Below, piece after piece: positions 1 through 11,165 of a DNA stretch of 64,000 bases. The stretch comes from Cokeromyces recurvatus (lineage: Eukaryota > Mucoromycota > Mucoromycetes > Mucorales > Mucoraceae). Made by a program: the position numbers and the translations under genes. The stretch's first letter is position 1, and every line of letters begins with the position of its first letter. The stretch is taken from positions 248,001 through 312,000 of the forward strand of contig NW_026251388.1 in assembly GCF_025118155.1 (NCBI RefSeq), in the 5' to 3' direction. Under the pieces are notes generated by a model that saw only the letters and a program-made list of their open reading frames with translations, searched no databases and was not told the origin of the DNA.

Positions 1-2
1 GT

Positions 3-441
3 ATTCAATTTCCTGTTTATGAATATTTAAAAAGAAAATACAGCGATCATAAAGGCGATAATGTAGAACCTCTTGAAGCTGCTGTTATGGGTTCTTTAGC
101 AGGTGGATTTGGTGCGGCTATTACAACACCATTAGATGTTTGTAAGACTAGAATTATGCTTTCATCCAAGGTTTGTAAATAGTATGAATTATGGAAATAG
201 ATGACTTGAGGAAATTTAATTATTATTTATATCATAATAATAGACAACAGAATTTGGTATCAAGCCATATACAGGCATTATAGAAACGATTAAGAGAATA
301 GTTCAAGAAGAAGGCGCAAAGAAATTATTTGCAGGTCTTGGACCTCGTGTTTTATGGATATCTATTGGCGGCGGTATTTTCTTAGGTGTATATGAAAAGG
401 GATTAAAGACTTTTACACAATTACAATTATTGGAGAAATAA
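3..441 (+). CDS. PET8: Mitochondrial S-adenosylmethionine carrier, 3' end (SLC25A26/PET8 type)
   Basis: Partial gene, cut by the window start. It is the C-terminal part of a mitochondrial carrier of the inner membrane. Two exons join in frame: 3-170 and 244-441, with a 73-nt GT-AG intron (171-243). Exon 1 carries the carrier signature PLDVCKTRI of the third repeat (P-x-D-x-x-K) preceded by a glycine-rich helix. Exon 2 carries [18 protein letters not shown], which matches the C-terminal helix of the SAM carrier family. SAM carriers import S-adenosylmethionine into the matrix for methylation, biotin and lipoate synthesis. The fragment has about 121 residues. The choice of SAM carrier over other SLC25 members rests on the IS-x-GGGIFLG end and is fairly secure; the N-terminal two repeats lie outside the window. 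Confidence 0.82.
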
Positions 442-2613
442 TATAGAGTTGAATTATTTACACATGTAACCATTAGAGGAAGAGGAAGAAGGAGAAGAAG
501 AAAAACTATATATATAGCACACAATCACTTTTTGTACATATACATATACATTGTAATATTTAATAAAACCTGTAGTATGCATCTTTATAAGAAAATCGTG
601 ATGCTTTTTTCTAACAGGCTTAAGAAAAACTGGTGCAACACTGAGAAGAGATTGAACTAATATGAATCTATTTCAAAGCCATTGAGATCCTTGTAGCTGA
701 GACGATTTTTATTTTTTTCTTCAATTCATTTTAACTTTATTAAACAATATCGACTTAATAATGTCATTTATCCCATACTGACCAGACCAGCAAGAGCAAT
801 TTGTAGATGAATACATTACTTCCGATAAAGAAATGGAAAAAAGAGACTTGTGATTGTAAACATACATTCTCATATACTTACATACGACATATTATTTATT
901 TTATACAAATTGTTAAATCCAATAATATGAATAAAAGTAAGTAGAGAGACAAAATAAGTGAACCGTCTAAACAAAGTATGATTTTTGATTATGGTTGGCT
1001 CTACAGGCCAGTATCTAACCAGGTTAACCATCAGGCTAACCTCTATGTCGTGTATATAATGATGTATTACACAGTATCTTATAATATACAGATTAGAGTC
1101 ATGAATATTATTTGATTTCAGTTTATAAGACATTCTTGTAATGAGAAAAATAATAATATTATAATAAATACTAACGTTACGAAATAATGACAAGCCAAAC
1201 AATAGTATAAAGAGTTATAAATGATAAAGACATATATGAATTATAGACTGTACCTATTAGTCATATATACACATTATTGTTATAATATTATCTAGTATAC
1301 TATCTATACAATATACAATATAATGACATTCATTCAAGTAGTACATTGAAGAATGAATATAGAACACAAAGAAATCTATATCAAAAAGCATCTTTCCTAT
1401 ATCATTCACAGGTATGAACAAATGAGATCTCATTATTTCATTTCAAGGAAAATAACCAAACCTGCTAGATCGAGCACGAATAATTTAATATTTATTAGAG
1501 TGAGTTAACTGAGATTAATTCTTCATTCTGTTCCTGTTGCAAAGTAACCCGTTCTCCACAAGTTATAAATAAGCACTCCTTTTTTAGAGCTTAGCTTTTT
1601 TAATTTATTCTTATTTAATTTCTTCATAAAAAATCATTTAGCATTTATAATAAATTTAGAGATGTTATCTTAGTTCTTTTTAGAACTGTCATGAGCTGAT
1701 TTATAATGTCATGTTTCTTGATTAAACATTCGGATCAAGAAATTCATCATCTATAACATAACTTATTCGATCGTAACTAACACTTTTCTGACTCACATCT
1801 TATGTCAGGCCTCTTTAACAATTCTTATAAATACTCTCATCAATTTAAATTCATAAATAAAATCATTGACACTAGAACCATTGTTCAGTCTCGTTGACTT
1901 TCTCTTGTCTTTTTATTATTTTTATTTGATATTTTACAAGTAATATCACACATATTTCGATGTTAGAACAGTATATAGAATAAAATGCATTGTATACTAT
2001 ATAAAGGGGGAGGGGAAAGATTACTGTGAATGCAAGTCAAAGATACTTAAACTGGTTTTCATAGCATGCATCAACGAAGCTAAAATCGTTAATCTTTACA
2101 ACATCATTTTGGCAAAAGAATGATTTTAAGCACAACACAAGAGAGACTAGACTTATCAAATACCCCTTGTTAGAAAATAGTAGTATATTGTACAAATGAG
2201 ATGCAAATTAGTTGCCTAAATAGGAAAAAGAAAGTTGATGAGAATATAAACAAAAAAGTGAAAACAAAAGACATTTATTTTATTTACTTTTCTTTTCTTT
2301 AGCATAAACACATTTCATATAGTCATAAAGAAGATATAAAATTGACAACATTTTACTATTTTACACATTGTTACTTTTTATAAGAAAGAAAGAAAATTAA
2401 ATAATGTAACTGTGTGTATTAAATGTGGGGTAACACATATTCTTATCGATTTCATATGATTGTGACTGTAATTTACAACAACGACCTCCTTATTCTTATA
2501 AAAAAGTAGATATTCAAAGTTATTTTTTCTTCTTTTTCTTCTTTATTATTACTATTTCTTTTGTAGGTAAGTCATTAAATAATACTATTTTATTCTTCTT
2601 CTTCTTCCCTGCC

Positions 2614-2779
2614 CTAGGAGGAAATTCTTTTTCTCATAGTTACCACTTATGTAACGCCTTGTGAATCAACAAGACACCCTATCTTGCCCTCCTTGAATTA
2701 GGAGGACATTGTAGGGTATCTTGTTGATTCAGAGGGCATTACATATTGTGCTAGCTATGGGTTTTTTCTAACCTCCTAG
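2614..2779. repeat. Foldback (imperfect inverted repeat), MITE-like
   Basis: Inner arms of about 44 bp lie at 2650-2694 and 2700-2743 and read as imperfect reverse complements; both contain the core GAATCAACAAGA or its complement, with a loop of only a few bases. An outer pair, CTAGGAGG at 2614-2621 and CCTCCTAG at 2772-2779, extends the palindrome. No coding sequence lies inside. It could be a miniature inverted-repeat element or a transcribed hairpin. Confidence 0.7.
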
Positions 2780-3025
2780 TAAAAATAAAAAATACAAGAA
2801 CAAAGAAGGTGCAACGAATCCTAGCCTCCACGCGGCCACCTTTGGACTGCAGTAAATATTATTATTTTTACTGTTGACGAATTGGGGATTCACTTTTTTA
2901 TATATGAAATAAAAATGAAAATAAAATACAATAAATATCTTTTTTTTTACGCGTCTTTTAATAATCTTGTGCCTTTTCTTTTTTCTCTAAGAAAAAATAT
3001 CTATTTTTCTTTAACTAAATTGTCT

Positions 3026-3074
3026 TGGCCAATTTTTCATTTCGTCTCAACTAGATTCACTGAAAATTTGGCCA
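3026..3074. repeat. Short inverted repeat
   Basis: Arms 3026-3039 (TGGCCAATTTTTCA) and 3061-3074 (TGAAAATTTGGCCA) are reverse complements at 13 of 14 positions, with a 21-nt loop. It sits 240 bp from the larger foldback and may be another remnant of a small mobile element. Confidence 0.55.
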
Positions 3075-3217
3075 TCCCACTAGAAAGAAATTGTGTCCAA
3101 ATATTTATTCAAAACCCAATATATTAAATAATTATTATTATTATTATTATTTTCTTTTTGGTATAGAAAGAAAAGCTATAAAGTCTTGTTATTGATTATA
3201 CATTTACAAATTTCTAA

Positions 3218-4818
3218 TTATGATGAACTCTTCTTGGTAATACGCTTTTTATTAAGACGTTTATCATCGTGTAATTCCTATTTCAAGAAGTTAGTCATGT
3301 TTATTTAAGGAAAAAAAACACTCATTTCATAATTTACCATGCTAGCTGCACGTTTTGCTGCAGTGACTTCACCTAATTCATCAATAATATCATTTTCATT
3401 CACTTCATATTTTTCCATTTGTTTATCTGAAAAAAATCATATGTCAATCAAACCTTCACTATGAACAAATTGATAATAACTTACTTATACGTGCTTCAAT
3501 GTTTTGAATAAGTTGAATATCTCTTTCAGTCACAATCGAAATAGCTTTACCTCCTCTACCAGCACGAGCTGTACGACCTACACGATGAATATAATCTGTA
3601 GGATCTCGAGGAATATCGTAATTTAATACACATTCCACTGAGGGAATATCTAAACCACTATATAATACAATCATGGTTAAATATCATAATAAAATTTATT
3701 TAATTTAATTTTTTTTTTGTATCTTACCGAGAACCAACATCAGTTGAAATTAGGATCTTTATAACTTCAGCTCTAAATTTACCGAGTGAATTTAAACGTT
3801 CCTGTTGTGTCATTTTGGAGTGAAGTCCTGTACATCGAATACCCAATTCTTTTAACATATTTGTTATTAATTCAGCTGTTGAGCATCTTCCACAGAAAAT
3901 AATAATAGACTTGTCATTTAAATCATCTGAACGTAATAAATGTGTTAAATAGACTATTTTTACTTGTGATGGTACAAACAAATAGAATTGATCCAAAGTA
4001 CTGACAGTAGAGATAGACATATCGCAAACATGAACAAAGGGACGTTTTTTAGGATCTTCTTCAGCATCACGTAACGCTAAAATCGAATCTGTCATTGTAG
4101 CTGTGAAAAGAAGGGTATGTCTGTCTTTGGGTAGTAAAGGTAAAATGACTTCAAGTTCAGGTGCAAAAGTGGAAGATAACATTCGATCAGCTTCATCCAT
4201 AACTAAAAATTTACAACGTCTCAAATCTACTGCGCCTGAACTGCTTCTGATATGATCTCGAAGTCGACCTGGTGTTGCAATAATAACATGTGGTTTTTTT
4301 GAAAGTTCAATAGCTTGTTTCATCATATCTAATCATGTTTAAATTAAGATAAAAGATGAGTGTTAACTTGAATATAATATGTATATATATATATATATAA
4401 TAAGCTTACCCATGCCACCAACAACAACACATTCTTTTAGGCCAACTCCTTTACCAAGAACTCGAAATTGTTCCGCAATTTGAAATGCAAGTTCTCTTGT
4501 AGGTGTTAAAACGAGAGCAAATACACCGTAAGGATCTTCTGATAATTTTTGTAAAATCGGAAGTGCAAATGCAGCAGTTTTACCTGAACCTGTCTTTGCT
4601 CCACCAATAACATCTTTACCAGCAAGAATAGGTGGTATACAAGCTCTTTGAATCTCTGTAGGCTCTTTGATTGACATGGCTTTTAAAGTTTCACAAAGCC
4701 AATCATCAATTCCAAGATCAGCAAAGGTGGAGCCTTGAGGCGCAATTGTTTGTTTCTTTTTCTCGACTGCTTTTTTTTGTGAGGCAGCAACTCTACTTAA
4801 TGTTCTACTTTCTGTCAT
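3218..4818 (-). CDS. DBP8: ATP-dependent DEAD-box RNA helicase Dbp8 (DDX49)
   Basis: Nucleolar DEAD-box helicase needed for 18S rRNA maturation in the small-subunit processome. Five exons join in frame to 443 residues: 4410-4818, 3728-4328, 3485-3657, 3338-3426 and 3218-3277. Visible motifs in order: Q motif with the [11 protein letters not shown] leader and EPTEIQ, motif [11 protein letters not shown], Ia PTRELAFQ, Ib [40 protein letters not shown], and [12 protein letters not shown]. The tail [18 protein letters not shown] followed by TAAKRAASM is typical of Dbp8 rather than of other DEAD-box proteins. The start at 4818 gives a short basic N-terminus of family-like length. Its promoter lies in the gap upstream of 4818, which also holds long T and A tracts. 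Introns are 58-81 nt. Confidence 0.93.
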
Positions 4819-4860
4819 TACTTGATATATACAAATTAAGGGAAAAAAAAAGCTATGTAA

Positions 4861-4897
<37 letters not shown>

Positions 4898-5176
4898 GAA
4901 TTGAAATGAAATGAAAAAAAAAGAGAACTATATGACGATGGTCACAAACCGAGTCACAATAGTCACCTTTGATTTTTATTGTGTTTGTTCCTGGAATATA
5001 GAAGCGGAGTTTTATTCAAAAAAGAATTGCCAGATTATTATGTAAATGTATTTTTATTTTATCAAATTTTTGTTGTATAATATTTATAAAATCTCATAAC
5101 AAATAAAGTAAAGGGGGGAAAAGTAAACAGCGAAATACATGATACAAATATATTATTATTCTTGACTGTTCCCTCC

Positions 5177-6995
5177 TTAATAATTCTTCATCGAATTCTC
5201 AAAGATAGAAGCAAGTTGTTCACGAGCTGGCTCACGAGTGGGGGCAAGTTTAGTAACACGATGCTGAGGTAAAGCACCTTCAACCAAAGCAGGAATATAA
5301 GATGAATCATAGCCAAGTGCACTCAAACCATTTGGAACTCCTAAATCTTCAAGGAATCGAGTTAATCTTTCGGCAAGAACCTCACCAGCCATAGCTTCCT
5401 TAATTTGAGTAGGATCGGCACCAAAGGCGGTAGCAGCATCAATATGACGATCGGGGCATGCAGCAGATGTAAAGCGGAAAACGGATGGTGCAGTTAAAGC
5501 AACAGAGACACCATGAGGCTAAGTAGAAACAATGTTAATTAGTGTGTGTGTGTGTGTGCATTTTTCACATTAAAAAAAAAAAGAGGGGGGAGAGGGGAGC
5601 GTTGAAAAATTAAACTTACAACAATAGCATGATCGACATTATAGCCAGGATGCTTATAGTTCTTGTTCAAACCACTAATAGGATAACTCAAACCATGACA
5701 AAGATGTACACCAGCATTACCAAAACCAATACCAGCAAAAGTAGCAGCTAAAAGCATCTGGCCTTGTGCTTCATGATCCTCAGGGTCCTTAACGGCTCGG
5801 GGTAAATAATCAACAACCATCTTCAAAGCATGAAGAGACCAAACATCACTAATAGGGTTAGAACCTTGATAAGCAGGTCTCTCAATAGGATCTTTAGGAC
5901 GAGGAGAACGTTGGTTATATGGCAAGGCAGTATAGGATTCGAGAGCATGACTTTATATTAAAAAAAAAAGATGAGTTTTATGTTCCTTTTTTTTTCCCAA
6001 AGTATAATTACCATAAAACATCTAAACCACTAGCCAAATGAACTTGAGAAGGCATACTACGAGTATTTAAAGGGTCAACAATACCAAGTAAAGGCTTGAG
6101 TGCACGATGAGCAATACCAGTTTTTGTGTGAAGGGGCTCATAATCAAAAATGGCAGTACCAGTTGTTTCTGAACCAGTACCAGCAGTAGTAGGAACTATT
6201 ATAAATTAATAAGAAAAAAAAGAAAGTAAGATATAATAGTACGCCAAAAAAAAAATTATGTATTGATGACTCTTACCAGCAATTAAAGGATTTAACTTCT
6301 TTCTGATAGGTAAGCCTTTACCAATAGGAGCATTGACGAAATCTAAAAAGTCAGCTTCTGGATGAGCGCTGTAAAGACTTGCAGCCTTCGTAGTATCAAT
6401 AACAGAACCACCACCAACAGCAACAAATGCATCAGGATTATGCTTACGTGCAAAATCAATAGCAGATTTAAAACTTCCATCTGTAGGCTCTACACGACAT
6501 GTATCATAAAGAACATAATTGACCTTATGTCTTTCTAGTGATTCAATAACTGCTTTAACTGGATGAAGCTTGGCAATCTGAACGAGACAAATAAATAAAT
6601 AAAGTTGTATAACACTCATATTTAAGATTAAACTTACATTGCTATCAGTATAAACAGCAACTTTCTTTGCTTTAATGTTATTTAAATCCATACCGATTTC
6701 ACTTGTAATAATAAAAATATTTGAATTGACAGTTTTTTTTTAACATAATATTTTTTTTTTATTTTTACCTAGTAACACCAGGACCAAAACGAATATTACT
6801 AGCAGCCATTTCAAAGGCATAGTCTGTAGTTTCTTTGGCACTGGCATAGTTACGACCATATTTTAACAAACTGGAAAAGGCACCCAGATTAGCATTATGG
6901 GAGTGTGCGTGAGAGTGACAAGGACAACTGCTAGCCCCAGATTGAATTAAGCTTAAAAGACGTGTAGCGTTTGTACGTGAAGCTGCTGCTGCCAT
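5177..6995 (-). CDS. Mitochondrial hydroxyacid-oxoacid transhydrogenase (iron-dependent alcohol dehydrogenase family, ADHFE1 type)
   Basis: Matrix enzyme of the group III iron-containing alcohol dehydrogenases; the animal homologue couples 4-hydroxybutyrate oxidation to 2-oxoglutarate reduction. Six exons give 482 residues in frame: 6769-6995, 6638-6701, 6277-6577, 6012-6195, 5620-5950 and 5177-5518. The N-terminus holds a presequence-like stretch and the [10 protein letters not shown] cluster, then [19 protein letters not shown], which is diagnostic for ADHFE1. Further motifs are [13 protein letters not shown] (nucleotide binding), [14 protein letters not shown], and SGLDVLCHALES with the metal-ligand histidines, followed by HAIV and [13 protein letters not shown]. 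Length is close to the human enzyme (467). The intron at 5519-5619 contains a TG repeat. Substrate is inferred from family only. Confidence 0.92.
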
Positions 6996-7564
6996 TGCAA
7001 CTATATTATTGAAATAAGTTATAGAGAAAAGAAAAGGTGAGCATATAAGTGTGTGTATTTTTTTTTCTTTTTTGTACACAATAATACACTTCTTTTTTGG
7101 AAAGTAAGGTTTCTATTTCACCACGGTCACATGATTCATACTATGTTTAACCGACTCATCATCTTCTAGCAAGTAGGACAGAATTGTCAAGGAGGTATTT
7201 ATAGAGCAGTATATTTATCAAACTAAACAACCTATAAAAAGGTTTTTAATAGCATATTGATATTGGCCTTAAAAAAAAACACATGAATATAAACAAAAAA
7301 TCAAAGAACAATTTCACAGTTTCATTAAACGCATAAAGCATTTACCGTTCATTTTCGAGCTTTATTTTCTCAAGGTTTTATAGTGTGGGACTAAAAAAAA
7401 ATAAAAAAAAAATATCCTTAAATTAACATTAATTATAAAATAAAAAGTCTATTGTTAGCGTATTATTTTAAATCAAAGGAGAAGGAAGTGTGAATAGTGC
7501 GGGGCGGGGAAATAGAGTAATAATATATTGAGGAGACGATTTATATTCTTATGTTTTTTTTTCT
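6996..7564. other. Intergenic gap between transhydrogenase start and ITC1 end
   Basis: 570 bp that should hold the promoter of the transhydrogenase (minus strand, start 6995) and the 3' UTR of the ITC1-like gene (stop at 7565). Several A tracts; no other element recognised. Confidence 0.5.
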
Positions 7565-10500
7565 TTAGGCAAGTTTGTTTGTATAAGCAAGCCAAGAACC
7601 TGGTGGATATTGATAAGTGGTTCTACTACGTGTGGTACGACGACTCATTTCATATTTATTTAAGTTTTGTTGATCCTATTATTACATAAAGGCATAAACA
7701 TATAACCTAAAAAGTTACACTAAAATGTATTCTTGCTTACCAAGGTACGCTTTTTCATTCCATTTAACAAATTATGAAACTGCTTTTCTAATTCTCGTTT
7801 TAGTCTAAATTCACGAACACCTTTAGGATTTAACCAGTCTAATAACCGTTGTATCTACAAAATAAATGAAAATGTAAGTTTTTTCTTTTTTTCTTTCTTT
7901 CTTTCATATAAAAGCTTTACATCTTCTGGCTCATCATAAGATTGCCACCATTCTTCACTCGTATAAGAATCATCTTTCTTTGTCAATGCTTCAATACGCT
8001 TTTCAAAAAATTCCACTTCTTTGATTAAGCCTTGCTCCTTCATTAACTGAGATACAAACTTAACACCTCCTCCACGCCCGCATGGTAGAGATACATCCAA
8101 ATCTATTGATTCAATCGAATCACGCTCTTGCAAAACCATCAAATCTGTATCACTAGGACTTTGAACAAATAACCTTCCAGAACCATGCAATAATGTGCCT
8201 CCAATATCATCCAAGTAATAATAACGATTATAAAATTTATCTCGACCAAGAGGTTTAATACGATGATTATTATATTTACGCATATCACGTTCAATCTGTT
8301 CTTCCTTTTTGTGCATAACTCGTTCCTCTTCATCAAGTCGTTTACGAGTTGCATTTCGAATTTTAAGCTCTTGATTTCGTATACGTGCTTCCTCACGTTG
8401 AAGATGATGTAATTTCAATCGTTTAGCTTCTCTTTCTTCTCGTTCTTGTTGGCGTCGTTTCAGGGCTTCCAGTCTTAATTCATGACGAGAAAGCTGTTCT
8501 GCTTTACGTTGTGCTTTTAGAAGTTCATTATCCTCATTATCACTCGTGTCATCATCAGATTCACTTTCTTCAGTTTCATGTATTTCCGGTAATTGGTTAT
8601 TTTCTTCATTTTGTTTATTTTCCAATTCACGTCTTTCAGCATGACTTTAATATAAATAAATGCATTAATATTCTTGTAAGCTGTATGTATCGATATACTT
8701 ACATTCTTCTACGCTCACGACTCAAGTCAATTTTTTGTTTACGAAGTTCAGTTAATTGATCTTGGCATTCATCCATATAATTCCTAAGTTTTAGATGTAA
8801 GTATATACATAAAAGAATTATTATCAACATTAGTTTACTTGATAACATAGGATTCATTGGCAACATTGAGTAAAAGTTCAAAGACGATAAGCTTATCACG
8901 TAAACTTAAAGATATATATGCTTGTTCACGCTCTTGTAAAGTAGATGTTGCACTTGGTACAAGATGACTTAAAATACGATCAATATCAGGTAAAAGTTCT
9001 AATGGTGCAAGCTACATAAAAGAGTAAAATTTGAATATACAAATGTAAGCTACTGACTTTACATACGATGCCACTTTCTTATTGTCATTATTGATATATA
9101 CCTGATTAATAAAACCTATTAATATATCTTCCCATCCTATTCGTTCTTCTTCTGTATCAACAGTACCATTATCCCAATTATGACCAATAGCTTCGACCTC
9201 TGCACTACCACATCCTCTCTCAACTACTAACTCTCTTCGTTGAACTGGTGGTCGTACTTTCCAAATGTGTTCATCATCTTCATTTTCATTATCACTACTA
9301 TACTGACTACGCGATTCTTGTTGAAGGAGTTGTTGTGGAAGTGGTGCAATTGTTCTAGAAGCTTGATAACCAGATCCATATAACGAAATTGCAGCAGCCA
9401 TAGCAGTTGACCCATGTCCTAAACTTTCTTTTTTTAAACGCTCTCTTTGTTTAATGATTGCATTCAGTAGGGCAACATTGCTCTCTGTCATGATAGTTGA
9501 AGATGCATGATGATGTAAAGCACTTTCAAAGTCATTCAAACTAAAAGGGGATAATTTTAAGGGCTGTGAGAAAACACTTAAGAAGGACCAGACCATTAAA
9601 AATGTTCCAAAGCTATCATTTGGAATTGTATGTTGATAATTAGGTTGGGGTCGTAAAGGCATACCACCTGTAGGGTTTTCTGCTTCTGTGTTTGCCCCTT
9701 TTGTGCCTGGTGTCATATCAACTATTTGACCTGAACCATCTGGATCTCTTCTATAGACAGGTACATTTAAATCTTCCATTGGGTACTTTAAGGTACTTTC
9801 GATTCTCCTAGCATCCAACATGATCTGCTTTGGTTCTTCATTAGAATTAACATCTGCAGCTGCTTCAGCAACTGCTGCTGCTACAGCGGCAGCGGCTTCA
9901 CTTCTCTTCTTCCGAGATTTTGAATATGCAAGGTCTTTTGCTGCTTGTAAATCTTTTGGTAGCTTGGTATCGATACTAAACTTTTTAGCAATATCTCCCT
10001 ATATAAAAACAAACAAACAAACAAACAAAAAATAAAATAATAATAATAATTAAATAATGAATAGCTTGTAAAAAAAAAATTATATTTAATAGCTTACACG
10101 AACAACCCAAGGGGCACCAATATATGTATCCTTTTCTGTATATTCTTTAATAAATTTCTTGAGCAAATTCTTAGAGAACGCATATCGCTCACGTCTAATT
10201 AGACCCCTTGTTAGTATAAAATAATAATATACCTTTAAAATTTACCTTAATTTAGTTCCGGGTACAATCTTGACAGTATCTTTTTTAATAAATCCTTTAG
10301 GGGATATAACTCGAATCTTATAATATTCCTGATCTTCCTTATCATTGTTCTCCTTCTGATCCTCCAAATCTTCATTAAAATCAGGTTTTTTAATGATATT
10401 TAAAACTTTAACGGCAACTCTGTACAATAGTTATAGTGAATAATAATGTATTAATATAAATCCCTTTAACAGTATAATAATAATAAATACTTTACGTGTG

Positions 10501-10998
10501 ACGATTGTCCCAATTACAATAAAGAATTTCTCCTTCAACATAGTGACTAGCAAAACGTTGATATGTATTATCCACAATAGTATCCAGACGTGCAGTTTCT
10601 AGCAAATTTACTTAGGTCTGCATACCCCCTTTCCCTTTTTGTTTTTTGTTTTTTTGTGGATATTAAATTACTTACGAAATTGAACATGAAGTAAAACATT
10701 CTTTTGAAGTTGTTCTGGAAATTTATCTTGAACACGTTCTTTTTCAGTCTTTTCACTTTCTAATGCTTGTTTATAAGTTAAGTTTGATTTGCCAGTAGAT
10801 TCACACTGCCAAATGGGTTTTCTGTACAGTGAAATTCGTTTGATATATTCTCTATTTTCAATATATAAAAAAAAGAAAGAGGATGAAGTTAAGGAATAAC
10901 ATATGCTATTTGAGGACATAAATATTTTTTTTAAAAAAAAAAACGTATGCAGATACGCGAGCACTTTATGATTGAATGTTAATAGTGCGCGCGTTTTA

Positions 10999-11035
<37 letters not shown>

Positions 11036-11165
11036 ACGAATAGTCTGTAAAAATTTCGTTTGTCAAAGTTGAATACCAAACTAAAGTATTTTTGGAATCT
11101 TTTTTGTGTTCATCGTATGGAGGTGGTTTAATGAGCTCAAGTTTTTTACGTCTAAGTAAAGGCAT
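7565..11165 (-). CDS. ITC1: ITC1/ACF1-like ISWI remodelling complex subunit (WAC-DDT-WHIM)
   Basis: Non-catalytic subunit of an ISWI chromatin remodeller. Eleven exons join in frame to 925 residues: 11038-11165, 10676-10851, 10496-10598, 10246-10419, 10098-10194, 9102-9998, 8839-9011, 8703-8783, 7921-8644, 7741-7854 and 7565-7675. The N-terminus MPLLRRKKLELIKPPP and the following 130 residues are a WAC domain (FTDYSEYIKRISLYRKPIW). A DDT-like segment follows in the large exon (SFGTFLMVWSFLSVFSQPL, residues about 310-370, through LLPDIDRILSHLV). The C-terminal half is a charged coiled coil (about 610-720) followed by a WHIM-like segment (GRDKFYNRYYYLDD, then YDEPEDIQRLLDWLNPKG). Intron 1 (10852-11037) has U12-type signals and is listed separately. 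I cannot separate Itc1 from other WAC-DDT-WHIM proteins of the same clade, but no PHD finger or bromodomain is present, as in fungal Itc1. Confidence 0.85.
10852..11037 (-). other. U12-type GT-AG intron in the ITC1-like gene
   Basis: Read on the minus strand, the 186-nt intron starts GTATCCTTTT, the minor-spliceosome donor consensus, and contains a perfect TTCCTTAAC branch element at 10888-10896. It ends AATAG before codons for EYIKRISLY, and splicing keeps the WAC domain in frame. The distance from branch adenosine to the acceptor (about 37 nt) is longer than usual for U12 introns. A run of about 30 T (minus-strand reading) lies just inside the donor. Confidence 0.72.

Larger units (their letters stand above)
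442..3217. other. Long intergenic region with no recognised gene
   Basis: About 2.8 kb of AT-rich DNA between two 3' ends (the SAM carrier on plus, DBP8 on minus). Open frames here are short and of low complexity. The only structure I see is the 166-bp foldback at 2614-2779 and a shorter inverted repeat at 3026-3074, listed separately. Confidence 0.6.

Noticed and set aside
870..1202. Minus-strand ORF of 110 codons
   Set aside because: Composition is that of random AT-rich DNA (Ile, Tyr, Asn, His), with no motif or splice partner.
2882..3127. Plus-strand ORF of 81 codons
   Set aside because: Covers an inverted repeat and low-complexity DNA; no recognisable protein.
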